64,000 nucleotides of DNA from Paractinoplanes durhamensis (GCF_016862175.1 NZ_BOML01000040.1:62001-126000); one strand, 5' to 3'. Positions 51,347-60,767 are shown, numbered from the stretch's first letter. Numbers and translations are program-made. Notes: generated from the letters alone by a model not told the origin.

Positions 51347-52549
51347 ATGACTGAACGGTCGGTCGCCCCCCGCGTCCGGACCGGGCCGGCGGTGACCCAG
51401 GAACGCCTGCGGGTCCTGCTGGTCGAGGACGATGAGGGCGACGCCTTCCTGGTGCGCGAGCTTCTGCACGAGGCGGCCGCACCGTTCGACCTGGCGGTGG
51501 CCACCACGCTGCGTGAGGCCACCTCGATGATGCGTGGCATCCAGTGCATCCTGCTCGATCTCGGGTTGCCCGATGCCGAGGGCATCGACGGCCTGCGGCA
51601 GCTGCTAGCGGTGGCCGGCAGCGCCGCGGTCTGCGTCCTGACCGGCCGCTCCGACGAGCATCTCGGCGTCGCCGCGGTGGCCGAGGGCGCCCAGGACTAC
51701 CTGGTCAAGGGCCAGGTCGACGGGGTCCTGCTGACCCGGGCCCTGCGATATGCGGTCGAGCGCAAGCGCGCCGACGAGAACGCGCGCCGGCTCCGCGAAG
51801 TGGAGCTGCGCCAGGCCGAGTCGGCCCGTCTGGAGCGTGGTCTGCTCCCGCAGCCGCTGATGTCGACCGCGGCCGTGCAGGTGCACACGTTCTATCGCTC
51901 CGGCCGGGCCATGGGCCTGCTCGGCGGCGACTTCTTCGATGTCGTGCAGGTGGGCGACGACCGGCTGCACGTGATCGTCGGCGACGTGTGCGGGCACGGC
52001 GTCGACGAGGCGGCGCTCGGCGTCGAGCTCCGGGTCGCCTGGCGGGCCCTGGTGCTGGCCGGGGTGCCGGACGAGCAGGTGCTCGGCTTCCTCGAACAGG
52101 TGTTGATGAGTGAGCGGCGGGCCCGTGAGGTGTTCGCCACGGTCGCGTCGGTGGTGCTCGACATCCCGGCCAACCGGGCCATCGTGCGGCTCGCCGGGCA
52201 TCCGCCGCCCGTGCAGCTGGCCGGCGGCCGGGCCGAACCGGTCGACGCCAAGCCCGGCATCGTGCTCGGCGTGCGCCCGAAGGCGCCGCCGGTCACCGTG
52301 CTGCAGCTGCCGGCCGACGACTGGTCCCTGTTGATGTATACCGATGGCCTGATCGAGGGGCACGCCGGCAACGGCGACGAGCGGCTGGACGTCGGTGGCC
52401 TGTGCAAGCTGCTCGACGAGCCGGCCGGCCGGGGCGTGCCGCTGCCGGCCCTGCCGGCGTGGCTGGTCGGCCAGGCCGAGCAGGCCAACGGCGGGCCGCT
52501 CGCCGACGACGTGGCGATGTTGCTCATCTCCCGCGGCGGTGGGCGGTGA
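51347..52549 (+). CDS. receiver-domain PP2C (SpoIIE-type) phosphatase
   Basis: 400 residues. The N-terminal receiver (about 20-145) has the acidic pair VEDDEGD, the acceptor Asp in CILLDLGLP and the lysine of YLVKGQ. A short coiled coil joins it to a PP2C/SpoIIE domain (about 185-395) with GGDFFDVV, VGDVCGHGVDEA, AGHPPP and ADDVAMLL, so the metal-binding Asp residues are present. This is the RsbU-like layout of stress-response switches, where phosphorylation of the receiver controls dephosphorylation of an anti-sigma antagonist. It heads a set of five overlapping genes. Confidence 0.94.
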   Translation: MTERSVAPRVRTGPAVTQERLRVLLVEDDEGDAFLVRELLHEAAAPFDLAVATTLREATSMMRGIQCILLDLGLPDAEGIDGLRQLLAVAGSAAVCVLTGRSDEHLGVAAVAEGAQDYLVKGQVDGVLLTRALRYAVERKRADENARRLREVELRQAESARLERGLLPQPLMSTAAVQVHTFYRSGRAMGLLGGDFFDVVQVGDDRLHVIVGDVCGHGVDEAALGVELRVAWRALVLAGVPDEQVLGFLEQVLMSERRAREVFATVASVVLDIPANRAIVRLAGHPPPVQLAGGRAEPVDAKPGIVLGVRPKAPPVTVLQLPADDWSLLMYTDGLIEGHAGNGDERLDVGGLCKLLDEPAGRGVPLPALPAWLVGQAEQANGGPLADDVAMLLISRGGGR

Positions 52550-54153
52550 GCATTTTCGAGCTGAGCCGGTGGACGCTGCGCCGGCGGATCGCGGCGCTGT
52601 GCATCATCGTCGGCGTCCTGCTCAGCGCCCTTGCCGTGTTCGCCGTGATCACCGCGGCCCGGAACAATCGCCAGCTCGACGACGTGCTCAACCGGGCCAG
52701 CCCGATGCGGGCCGCGGGCGAGTCGCTGAACACGGCGTTCGTCGACCAGGAGACCGGCATTCGCGGCTTCGCGATCACCGGCCGGGAGAGCAACCTCACC
52801 CCCTACACGACCGGGATGGCCGATGAGCAGCGCCTGGTCAGCCGGATCGAGGACCTGCTCGAACCGGACGACACGGCGATCCACGCCGACCTCGACCTGG
52901 TCCGCCAGCGCGGCCAGGCCTGGCACCGCGACGTCGCCGAGCCGGTGATCGACGCGGTCCGCACCGAGGGGGCCGAAGCCGGTCGAGCTCAGATCGCGGC
53001 CGGGTCCACGGCCGCCTTCGACGCGCTGCGCGCCGCGATCACCCAGATGCAGACCGATATCGGGGTGCTGCGGGCCGCGTCCGCGGCCGCGGCCAAGGAC
53101 AGCAGCCAGACCATGGTGGCGATCCAGATCGCCGCGGCCGCGATCATCATCCTGGCCGGGGCCGGGCTGCTCCTGCTGCTCGACCGCCTGGTCAGCCGCC
53201 CGGTGGTGGAGTTGGCCGGCCAGGTCCGCGAGGTGGCGGCGGGTGACTACGAGAAGCACATCGACAGTGTCGGCTCGCCCGAGTTGGCCAGCCTCGCCGC
53301 CGACGTGGACGGCATGCGGCAGAAGATCGTTTCCGACCTGGCCGAGGTGCGCGAGGCGCGCGGCCAGATCGAATGGGTGAACGACCAGCTCAAGGTGCAG
53401 GCCGAGGAGCTGACCCGGTCCAACCGCGACCTCGAGCAGTTCGCCTATGTGGCGTCGCACGACCTGCAGGAGCCGTTGCGCAAGGTGGCCAGTTTCTGCC
53501 AGCTGCTGCAGCGCCGCTATTCGGGGCAGCTGGACGAGCGGGCCGATCAATACATCGGGTTCGCGGTCGACGGCGCGCAGCGGATGCAGCGGCTGATCAA
53601 CGACCTGCTGGCGTTCTCCCGGATCGGCCGGATCACCGCCGGGTTCACCGACGTCGACCTCGGCCAGGTGCTCACCGAGGTGAAGTCCCAGCTCGAGGTG
53701 CGGGCCGGAGAGGACGCCGAGATCAGCTGGGCCGGACTGCCCACGGTGGAGGGTGAGGAGCCGCTGCTCACCACGCTCTTCGTCAACCTGATCGGCAACT
53801 CGCTGAAGTTCCGCCGGCCGGACGAGCCGCCGGTCATCCGGATCTCCGCCGAGCGCGACGGCGGCGAGTGGGTCGTCAAGGTCCGGGACAACGGCATCGG
53901 CATCGAGAAGGAGTTCGCCGACAAGGTCTTCGTGATCTTCCAGCGGCTGCACGCCCGGGACGCCTATGAGGGCACCGGCATCGGGCTGGCCATCGTGAAG
54001 AAGATCGTCGAATACCATGGCGGACGGATCTGGCTGGACCTGGACGTCGAGGAAGGCACGTCGATCAACTTCACTCTTCCGGTGCTTGCGGGCACTCCGG
54101 ACGTTGAAGTTCCGACGACTGGCGAAGAAGCAAACAGAGAGGTCGCAGCGTGA
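52546..54153 (+). CDS. CHASE3 sensor histidine kinase, phytochrome-kinase type
   Basis: 535 residues from a GTG that overlaps the upstream stop by 4 bp. Two membrane segments (about 15-36 and 195-217) enclose a helical CHASE3 sensor (AFVDQETGIRGFAITG is the signature). HAMP, a coiled coil, HisKA with H box YVASHDLQEPLRKVASF (His near 305) and HATPase_c (NLIGNSLKFRRPDE, DNGIGIE, GTGIGLAI) follow. The SHDLQEPLR spelling is that of Cph1-like kinases, whose partners are small Rcp1-type receivers such as the one encoded next. Confidence 0.95.
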   Translation: MSIFELSRWTLRRRIAALCIIVGVLLSALAVFAVITAARNNRQLDDVLNRASPMRAAGESLNTAFVDQETGIRGFAITGRESNLTPYTTGMADEQRLVSRIEDLLEPDDTAIHADLDLVRQRGQAWHRDVAEPVIDAVRTEGAEAGRAQIAAGSTAAFDALRAAITQMQTDIGVLRAASAAAAKDSSQTMVAIQIAAAAIIILAGAGLLLLLDRLVSRPVVELAGQVREVAAGDYEKHIDSVGSPELASLAADVDGMRQKIVSDLAEVREARGQIEWVNDQLKVQAEELTRSNRDLEQFAYVASHDLQEPLRKVASFCQLLQRRYSGQLDERADQYIGFAVDGAQRMQRLINDLLAFSRIGRITAGFTDVDLGQVLTEVKSQLEVRAGEDAEISWAGLPTVEGEEPLLTTLFVNLIGNSLKFRRPDEPPVIRISAERDGGEWVVKVRDNGIGIEKEFADKVFVIFQRLHARDAYEGTGIGLAIVKKIVEYHGGRIWLDLDVEEGTSINFTLPVLAGTPDVEVPTTGEEANREVAA

Positions 54154-54605
54154 CATCTCCTACGCGTGCCGACGGCACGCCGATCGAGGTTCTTCTGGTC
54201 GAGGACGACCCGGGTGACGTGCTGATGACGCAGGAGGCGTTCGAGGAGCACAAGCTGCGCAACCGCCTCAACGTCGTCTCCGACGGGGCCGAGGCGCTCG
54301 CCTACCTGCGGCGCGAGGGCGAGTACGCGGATGCCGTCCGCCCCGACCTGATCCTGCTCGACCTCAACCTGCCCCGCCGCGACGGCCGCGAGGTGCTGGA
54401 GGAGATCAAGAAGGACGACGAGCTGGGTGGCATCCCGGTCGTCGTGCTCACCACCTCGGCCGCCGACGAGGACATCCTGCGCAGCTACCAGCTGCACGCC
54501 AACGCGTACGTGACCAAGCCGGTCGACTTCGAGCGGTTCATCCAGGTCATCCGGCAGATCGACGAGTTCTTCGTCAGCGTCGTGAAGTTGCCGCCGCGTG
54601 CTTGA
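54150..54605 (+). CDS. Rcp1-like single-domain response regulator
   Basis: 151 residues from a GTG overlapping the kinase stop by 4 bp. A stand-alone receiver: LLVEDDPGDVLMTQEAF at the start, acceptor Asp71 in LILLDLNLPRRDG, VVLTTSAADED, AYVTKPVDF. The PGDVxxTQEAF form is that of Rcp1/CheY-like partners of Cph1-type kinases. With no output domain it likely passes phosphate to, or competes with, the receiver of the phosphatase encoded two genes upstream. Confidence 0.95.
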   Translation: MTSPTRADGTPIEVLLVEDDPGDVLMTQEAFEEHKLRNRLNVVSDGAEALAYLRREGEYADAVRPDLILLDLNLPRRDGREVLEEIKKDDELGGIPVVVLTTSAADEDILRSYQLHANAYVTKPVDFERFIQVIRQIDEFFVSVVKLPPRA

Positions 54606-55407
54606 TCAGGTCGCCGATCTCATCCGGGAGGTCGCGGCGACGATCGTGCTGCCGCGGTTCCGGCACCTGGCCGCCGGTGACATTCAGCAGAAATCGCCCG
54701 GTGACCTGGTCACCATCGCCGACCAGGAGTCGGAGAAGGCGCTGACCGCCGGCCTCACCGCGCTGCTGCCGGGTTCGAGGGTGGTCGGCGAGGAAGGTGT
54801 CGCCGCCGATCCGCAGCTCCTGTCCCGCGTCGGCGACCCGGGCGCGGTGTGGATCGTCGACCCGGTCGACGGCACCAACAACTTCGCGGCCGGCAAGACG
54901 CCGTTCGCCATCATGGTCGCGCTGGCCCGCGACGGCGAGGTCACCGCGTCCTGGATCCTCGACGTTCCCGGTGACCACCTGACGGTGGCCGAGCTGGGCG
55001 CGGGGGCCTACCGCGACGGCGTACGCGTCAAGACCCGCACCGACGATCCCGGCGCCCGTGCGCTCCGCGGTGTCGTCGCCACCCACTACCTGCCGCAGCA
55101 CCTGCGCGAGATCGCCATCGCGAACGCGCCGGAGCTCGCTCAGGTCACCAAGGGTCACCACTGCGCGGGGTACGAATATCCGGCCGTGGCCACCGACGAG
55201 CAGCAGTTCGCGCTGTTCTGGCGGATCCTGCCGTGGGACCACGCCCCCGGTTCGCTGATCATCAAGGAGGCCGGCGGCACGGTCCGTCACCTCGACGATT
55301 CGCCGTACAGCCCGACCGACAGCGAGCGCGGCCTGCTCGTGGCGGCGAACGACGACATCTGGCACACGGTTCGCGACACGCTCTTCCCGGATACGTCGGT
55401 GCTGTGA
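54598..55407 (+). CDS. inositol-monophosphatase-like enzyme
   Basis: 269 residues from a GTG that overlaps the receiver gene by 8 bp. FIG-superfamily motifs: TIADQESEKALTAGL, VGEEG (metal Glu), WIVDPVDGTNNFAAG (DPxDGT metal site) and PWDHAPGSLIIKEAGG (WDxAPG). It is a Mg-dependent phosphatase; possible substrates are inositol phosphates, histidinol phosphate or 3'-phosphoadenosine phosphate. Mycothiol and phosphatidylinositol synthesis both need such an activity in actinobacteria. The overlap suggests co-expression with the signalling genes. Confidence 0.93.
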   Translation: MLDQVADLIREVAATIVLPRFRHLAAGDIQQKSPGDLVTIADQESEKALTAGLTALLPGSRVVGEEGVAADPQLLSRVGDPGAVWIVDPVDGTNNFAAGKTPFAIMVALARDGEVTASWILDVPGDHLTVAELGAGAYRDGVRVKTRTDDPGARALRGVVATHYLPQHLREIAIANAPELAQVTKGHHCAGYEYPAVATDEQQFALFWRILPWDHAPGSLIIKEAGGTVRHLDDSPYSPTDSERGLLVAANDDIWHTVRDTLFPDTSVL

Positions 55408-56177
55408 ACGCGTACCTCCAGGAGATTTTCGGTCTTCAGGGTCGCTTGGCGGTGGTGACCGGCGGGAGTTCCGGCATCGGCCGGGCGATGGCCGTGGCGC
55501 TCGGCCGGGCCGGCGCGAAGGTGCTGCTGGTGGCCCGGCGCGAGGCGCCGATGGCCGAGGTGGTGGCCGAGCTGCGCGGTTACGGCGCGGTGGGGCACGC
55601 GATCTCGGCGGATCTCGCCGATCGGGAGGCCGTGACGCAGGTCATCGACAAGATCATTGCTGGGTACGGCCAGCCGGACGTGCTCGTGAACGCGGCCGGG
55701 GTGAATCGCCGGCCGCCGATGGACGAGCTCACCATCGACGACTGGGATGTCACGCTCGCCGCCAACCTGACCGCGCCGTTCCAGCTGGGTCAAGCGTTCG
55801 GTCCGCGGATGGCCGAGCGCGGCTGGGGGCGGATCATCAACGTGGTCTCCCAGCAGGCATTCCGGGCATACGGGAATTCCGGTGCCTACGGGGCCGCCAA
55901 AGCCGGCCTGGTCGGGCTCACTCGATCACAGGCCGAGGCCTGGTCGCGGCACGGCGTCTGCTGCAACGCGATCGCCCCCGGCGTGGTGCACACGCCGCTC
56001 ACCGAGGCCGTCTTCGCCGACCCGGCCAAGGTGGCCGGACACGCCGCGCGCACGATGATCGGCAGAAATGGCGTACCGGAAGATTTCGTTGCTTGTGCGA
56101 TCTTTCTGGCCAGCGACGCGGCGGTTGCCGTGACCGGTCAGACACTCTTCGTCGACGGTGGTTACTCCGCGACTTGA
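55404..56177 (+). CDS. short-chain dehydrogenase/reductase
   Basis: 257 residues from a GTG overlapping the previous stop by 4 bp. Classical SDR: VVTGGSSGIGRAMAVAL, the VNAAGVN strand, IINVVSQQAFRAYG with the active Tyr/Lys in YGAAKAGLVGL, and the closing FVDGGYSAT. It resembles gluconate 5-dehydrogenase-like sugar-acid or polyol dehydrogenases. Last gene of the five-gene overlapping set; together with the phosphatase it may form a two-step route on a phosphorylated polyol (inference). Confidence 0.93.
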   Translation: MNAYLQEIFGLQGRLAVVTGGSSGIGRAMAVALGRAGAKVLLVARREAPMAEVVAELRGYGAVGHAISADLADREAVTQVIDKIIAGYGQPDVLVNAAGVNRRPPMDELTIDDWDVTLAANLTAPFQLGQAFGPRMAERGWGRIINVVSQQAFRAYGNSGAYGAAKAGLVGLTRSQAEAWSRHGVCCNAIAPGVVHTPLTEAVFADPAKVAGHAARTMIGRNGVPEDFVACAIFLASDAAVAVTGQTLFVDGGYSAT

Positions 56178-56241
56178 ACGATCTGCAACCTTCCTGCGTA
56201 GCACGGTATAGTCCCCCGCGCTGACTTTCTGGGAGGTAATC

Positions 56242-57243
56242 GTGGCGGCGGTTGTCCTTCGGCGCATCAGCGCTGTCCTGGCGCTGCTCGTCGCGAGTGT
56301 GTTCCTGGTGAGTTCGCCGGCGATGGCGGACCCCGATGAGGGCGACAACAAGACCCTGCGCAACGCGCTCGAGTCCGCGGCCAAGGGTCAGGCCGACGCG
56401 ATCCAGAAACTCAACGCGTCCAAGAAGCGGCAGGTCCAGCTGCAGACCACGGTCATCACCGCCACCGCCGCGGCGAAGACGCTGGAGACCCAGGTCGGCT
56501 CGATCGCCAACCGCACCTACCGGCTGGGCCGCACCAGCACCATGGCGCTGCTGCTCAACTCCAGCTCGCCGGACAGCTTCCTGGAGCGGGTCCAGCACCT
56601 CGACATGCTCGCCCAGCTCGACGGCCAGATCCTTTCGCAATATCGGGACGATCTCGCCCAGGCGCAGGCCGCCAAGGCCGCCGTCGAGAAGGAGATCAAG
56701 GAGCAGCAGAAGCAGGTCGCGGCGCTGACCAAGAAGAAGAAGGAGGCCGAGCTTGCCCTCGGCAGCGTCGGCGGCGGTGGTGCGGCCGGCGGCTTCGTCA
56801 ACGTCAACTCGCCGCTCGCCAAGGCGGCGCCGCGCAACTCCGACGGCTCCTGGCCCAAGGAATCCTGCACGGTCGACGACCCGACCACGTCCGGGTGCAT
56901 CACGCCGCGCACGCTGCACGCCTATCAGGAGGCGGTGGCGGCCGACTTCACGCACTACACGAACTGCTTCTCGCAGCGCTCCTCCGGCGAGCACCCGAAG
57001 GGCCGGGCCTGCGACTTCTCGGCGAACAAGTCCGGCTTCCAGAATGTGGCGGCCAGCGGTAGCGACAAGACGTACGGCAACAACCTGGCCGCCTTCTTCG
57101 TGAAGAACGCGGATAGGCTCGGGGTCATGTACGTGATCTGGTACCGGCAGATCTGGATGCCGGGTACGGGCTGGAAGGCCTACAGCGGGACCGGTGGGCC
57201 GGCCGCGGTGCACACCAACCACGTTCACCTGTCGATGTTGTGA
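56242..57243 (+). CDS. secreted coiled-coil protein with ARB_07466-like C-terminal domain
   Basis: 333 residues from a GTG with GGGAGGT upstream. A signal peptide (about 1-29, ending SPAMADP) precedes a coiled coil of about 140 residues (Ala/Lys/Gln-rich, about 35-175), a Gly linker, and a C-terminal domain of about 130 residues with HPKGRACDFSANKSG and HTNHVHLSM. These HxxxxxxCDF and HxHLS motifs are those of D,D-peptidase-like M15-type folds, probably binding zinc. The layout matches NlpC/RipA-like cell-wall proteins in which the coiled coil keeps a hydrolase in check. The next gene overlaps its stop by 4 bp. Confidence 0.85.
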   Translation: MAAVVLRRISAVLALLVASVFLVSSPAMADPDEGDNKTLRNALESAAKGQADAIQKLNASKKRQVQLQTTVITATAAAKTLETQVGSIANRTYRLGRTSTMALLLNSSSPDSFLERVQHLDMLAQLDGQILSQYRDDLAQAQAAKAAVEKEIKEQQKQVAALTKKKKEAELALGSVGGGGAAGGFVNVNSPLAKAAPRNSDGSWPKESCTVDDPTTSGCITPRTLHAYQEAVAADFTHYTNCFSQRSSGEHPKGRACDFSANKSGFQNVAASGSDKTYGNNLAAFFVKNADRLGVMYVIWYRQIWMPGTGWKAYSGTGGPAAVHTNHVHLSML

Positions 57244-58718
57244 CGGCGCGAGCGCTGCCGTCCGGTCTCGCCACCGCACTCGTCTTCACCGCCAGCGGCG
57301 CCGTCCTGGTCCTGGAGATCGTCGCGCTCCGGCTCGTCGGGCCCTACGTCGGTGTCACCCTGCAGGTGAGCAGCTCGGTCATCGGGATCTCGCTGGCCGC
57401 CATCGCGTACGGGACCTGGCTCGGCGGCCGCCTCGCCGACCAGTTCGACCCGCGCACGCTGCTGGCACCCGCGCTGCTGCTGGCCGCCGTCGGCACGGCC
57501 GGCACCCTGCCGCTGGTCCGCTACGGCGGTGAGATCCTGCGCGGCGGCGCCGCCCCCGCCGTCCTGCTGCTCGCCGCCCTCGCCGTCTTCCTGCCCGCTT
57601 TCCTGCTCTCCACGATCACCCCGATGGTGGTGAAGCTGCAGCTCAGCGACCTCAACCGGACCGGGGCGGTGGTCGGCCGGCTGTCCAGCGTGGGGACCCT
57701 CGGGGCGATCACCGCGACCCTGGCCACCGGTTTCATCTTCGTGGCCGCACTACCCACCAACTGGATCATCCTGTGCCTCGCCGCGCTGCTGGCCCTGGCC
57801 GGTCTCGGGCTGGCCTGGTGGATGCGGCGCGACCTGCCCGGACAGCCGAAGACCCGGGCGATGCTCGTCTCGGTCGGGCTGGTCGGGGCCGGTCTCGGGG
57901 CGGTCGGGCCGACGCCGTGCGACGTCGAGACGGCCTATCACTGCGCCCGGGTGGAGCGCGATCCGGCCGTGCCGAGTGGCCGCACCCTCATCCTCAACTC
58001 GGCCCGCCACTCATACGTCGACCTTCAAGATCCAAAACACCTCGAATTTGCGTACGTCCAGTGGATCGCCGCCGTGGCCGACGCGACGGCGCCGGCCGGG
58101 ATGGCCCTCGACGCCCTGCACCTCGGTGGGGGTGGATTCACCCTGCCGACCTACCTGCGGCACACCCGGCCCGGCAGCGAGCAGCAGGTGATCGAGCTCG
58201 ACGGCGGGCTGGTCGACCTCGACAAGCGGGAGCTGGGCCTGGTCACCGGGCCGGACCTGCGGGTGCGGGTCGGCGATGCCCGGGTCGGGCTGGCCGCCCA
58301 GCCGACCGCCGCGTACGACCTCGTCGTCGGGGACGCGTTCGGCTACCTCGTGGTGCCGTGGCACCTCTCGACCCGCGAGATGATGTCCGACGTCTCCCGC
58401 GTCATGCGCCCCACCGGCATCTTCGCCCAGAACGTGATCGACTACCCGCCCGATCGCTTCCTCAAGGCCGAGCTGGCCACCGTCGCGGCGGTGTTTCCGC
58501 ACGTCGCGCTGATCGCGCCGCCGGACGCTCTGGCCGGAGAGCGCGGTGCCAACTTCGTGATCGTGGCGTCCAAGAGCCCGCTCCCGCTGGACGCGATCCG
58601 CTCCGGGCTGGCCGGCCTGAAAGAACCGGTGACGCTGCAGGACGGCGCCGGGTTCGCCACGGGGTCGCGGGTGCTGACCGACGACTACGCCCCGGTTGAT
58701 CAGCTCTTGAACTTCTGA
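57240..58718 (+). CDS. membrane-fused spermidine-synthase-like protein
   Basis: 492 residues from a GTG that overlaps the upstream stop. The N-terminal 220 residues hold about seven hydrophobic helices (GAVLVLEIVALRLVGPYVG is the typical first). The C-terminal 270 residues are an aminopropyltransferase/Rossmann domain: LHLGGGGFTLPTYL, VIELDGGLVDL and DLVVGDAFGYLVVPWHL. Such fused membrane members are common in actinobacteria and often lack proof of polyamine synthesis; SAM- or decarboxy-SAM-dependent transfer is likely, with the substrate uncertain. Confidence 0.9.
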   Translation: MTARALPSGLATALVFTASGAVLVLEIVALRLVGPYVGVTLQVSSSVIGISLAAIAYGTWLGGRLADQFDPRTLLAPALLLAAVGTAGTLPLVRYGGEILRGGAAPAVLLLAALAVFLPAFLLSTITPMVVKLQLSDLNRTGAVVGRLSSVGTLGAITATLATGFIFVAALPTNWIILCLAALLALAGLGLAWWMRRDLPGQPKTRAMLVSVGLVGAGLGAVGPTPCDVETAYHCARVERDPAVPSGRTLILNSARHSYVDLQDPKHLEFAYVQWIAAVADATAPAGMALDALHLGGGGFTLPTYLRHTRPGSEQQVIELDGGLVDLDKRELGLVTGPDLRVRVGDARVGLAAQPTAAYDLVVGDAFGYLVVPWHLSTREMMSDVSRVMRPTGIFAQNVIDYPPDRFLKAELATVAAVFPHVALIAPPDALAGERGANFVIVASKSPLPLDAIRSGLAGLKEPVTLQDGAGFATGSRVLTDDYAPVDQLLNF

Positions 58719-58880
58719 CCTTCCCCACCGCTGAGGTGAGCAGGCGGGCAACACCGTATTTGGCGGGGCCCCTACGTCGTACTCTTCGGTTGATTCGGCT
58801 TTTCATGGTTTTTATCGGAGTCCGGCACGGGTTTTGCCGTGCGGCGCCGGGCGGACGGTAGCGCGGGTCACAATCGGCAG

Positions 58881-60767
58881 ATGGGGCGGACGGAGCGAAA
58901 CGGTCAGGCTGCCCCGCGTCGTATCGGCGCCCGCTACCGGCTCCTCGAGAAGCTCGGCACCGGCGGCATGTCGGAGGTCTGGCGCGGCTACGACGAGACG
59001 CTCGGCCGGCCGGTCGCGGTCAAGGTGCTGTCGCCGCGGCTCGCCGAGGACCAGAGCTTCCGTGATCGGCTCCGGCAGGAGGCGCTCGCCGCCGCCCGGC
59101 TGACCCATCCGCATATCACCGGCATATTCGACTTCGGCGAATCGCCGCTCTCCGAACGACTCACCGTGCCGTACGTGGTGATGGAGCTGAACGACGGCGA
59201 ATCGGTCGCGGCCCGCCTCGTACGGAAGGGGCCGCTGCCCTGGCGGGAAGCGGTGACCGTCGCCATGCAGGTGGCGTCCGCGCTGGCCACGGCCCATGCC
59301 CGCGGCGTCGTGCACCGGGATGTCACCCCCGCCAACGTGATGCTGACCGGGGCCGGCGCGAAGGTGGTCGACTTCGGCATCTCCGCGATCGTCGGCGAAC
59401 GCGACGCGGCGCCCGACGGCAGCCTGCTCGGCACCCCCGCCTACCTGGCGCCGGAACGCCTGGGTGGTGCCCAGGTCTCGGCCGCCACCGATGTGTACGC
59501 GCTGGGGCTGCTCCTCTATCGCGCGCTGACCGGCCGCCTGCCCTGGCCTGCGGAGACCACCGCCGAAGCGTTGCGAGCCCATCTGTACGCCGATCCGGCT
59601 CCGTTGCCCGACCTGGCCGGAATGCCGGCCGAGGTGGAGGCCCTCTGCCTCCGGTGCCTGAGCAAGGCCCCGGATGGTCGTCCCGATGCCGCCGAAGCGG
59701 CCCGTTCACTGGCCGTTCTGGTCGGTCTTCAGGCGGTGCTTCCGCCGTTGCGGGAGCGGGCCGAGGACGCGCCGGCGTCCGTGCGGGGCAACGCCGCTCC
59801 GGTGTCGGCCTCCTCTTCCCCCTCTGCGTCTGCGTCTGCGTCCGCGTCCGCTCCGGTTTCCGCTTCGGGTGGGCGGCTGCTGTCGTCGGTGCGCCTGTTG
59901 CGGCTTCGGGCCGGGCTGAAGGTCGGTGGGTGGCTGCGGGTGGGTGGGGTGCGGTCGCTCGGTGGTGGGCTGTTCGCCGGTGGTGGGGCGGCTCGCGAGG
60001 TGCTGACCGGGCGGGCGTTGTTCGCCGGGCGGCATCGTCTGCACGCCGCGGTGATCACGGCCGCGCTGCTGGGGGCGGCGGGCGTCGGGTGGGCGGCCAC
60101 CCGCGAATCGCCGGCCGTGGAACAGGCCCAGGCGGCCGGTGCCGGCGCCGGTGCGGCCGCGGTGGCCCCGGCGAACACCGCCTGCTCGGTCCGCTACCAG
60201 CTCAAACGCGACTCGGGCCGGGACTACGAGGCGTTGCTGACGGTCGTCACCACCGATGAGGTCGGCCGCGGTCCGTGGCGGGTGGTCTTCACCTATCCAG
60301 GCTCGCAGCGCCTCACCGGGTCGCCGAAGGCGGTGGCGCAGAAGGGCCGCAAGGTGATCGCCAAGGGGCGTGGCACGCAGCGGACCTTCCGGTTGCGGGG
60401 CGACTATCGCGGCTACAACCTGTTGCCGCTCGCATTCACCCTGGACGGCCGTCGTTGCCGGGCCGAGGTGCTGGGCGGTACGACCCAGGTGATCGGCGAG
60501 GTCTCCGGCGGTTCTGGTTCTTCAGGAGCTTCGGGCGCGTCCGGCGCTTCCGGCGCTTCCGGTGCGTCCGGCCCTTCCGGCCCGGACAAGGCGCAGCCGA
60601 ACCGGTCCGTAGGCGGCGGCGCGAAACGCGATCGTCCGCCGCGCAAGAGCAGCGCGCCGCGGAAGCGCTCGGGCCGCACCCAGCCGGCCACCCCGCCGCC
60701 GGCGCCGACGACCCCGTCGTTGCCGCCGGTGGCCCGCACCGGATCCGGCTTCTCGCTGGCCCTTTGA
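58881..60767 (+). CDS. transmembrane Ser/Thr protein kinase with CBM2-like ectodomain
   Basis: 628 residues from the ATG of MGRTERNG; a GTG 14 codons upstream is the alternative. Kinase domain about 18-285: glycine loop GTGGMS, Lys48 in VAVKVL, HRD 145-147, DFG 164-166. The catalytic loop reads HRDVTPAN, with Thr149 where Lys is usual. A Ser/Ala-rich juxtamembrane region and one membrane helix (about 388-405) lead to an ectodomain (about 432-530) with one Cys pair (435 and 525) and a strand pattern resembling family 2 cellulose-binding modules, then GAS repeats and a basic Pro-rich tail. It is likely a second sugar-sensing kinase, though the CBM2 match is by eye only. Confidence 0.88.
   Translation: MGRTERNGQAAPRRIGARYRLLEKLGTGGMSEVWRGYDETLGRPVAVKVLSPRLAEDQSFRDRLRQEALAAARLTHPHITGIFDFGESPLSERLTVPYVVMELNDGESVAARLVRKGPLPWREAVTVAMQVASALATAHARGVVHRDVTPANVMLTGAGAKVVDFGISAIVGERDAAPDGSLLGTPAYLAPERLGGAQVSAATDVYALGLLLYRALTGRLPWPAETTAEALRAHLYADPAPLPDLAGMPAEVEALCLRCLSKAPDGRPDAAEAARSLAVLVGLQAVLPPLRERAEDAPASVRGNAAPVSASSSPSASASASASAPVSASGGRLLSSVRLLRLRAGLKVGGWLRVGGVRSLGGGLFAGGGAAREVLTGRALFAGRHRLHAAVITAALLGAAGVGWAATRESPAVEQAQAAGAGAGAAAVAPANTACSVRYQLKRDSGRDYEALLTVVTTDEVGRGPWRVVFTYPGSQRLTGSPKAVAQKGRKVIAKGRGTQRTFRLRGDYRGYNLLPLAFTLDGRRCRAEVLGGTTQVIGEVSGGSGSSGASGASGASGASGASGPSGPDKAQPNRSVGGGAKRDRPPRKSSAPRKRSGRTQPATPPPAPTTPSLPPVARTGSGFSLAL

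Noticed and set aside
58881..60767. Pseudokinase because Lys after HRD is Thr
   Set aside because: The glycine loop, VAVK lysine, HRD and DFG are all present; the HRDVTP form appears to be a natural variant.
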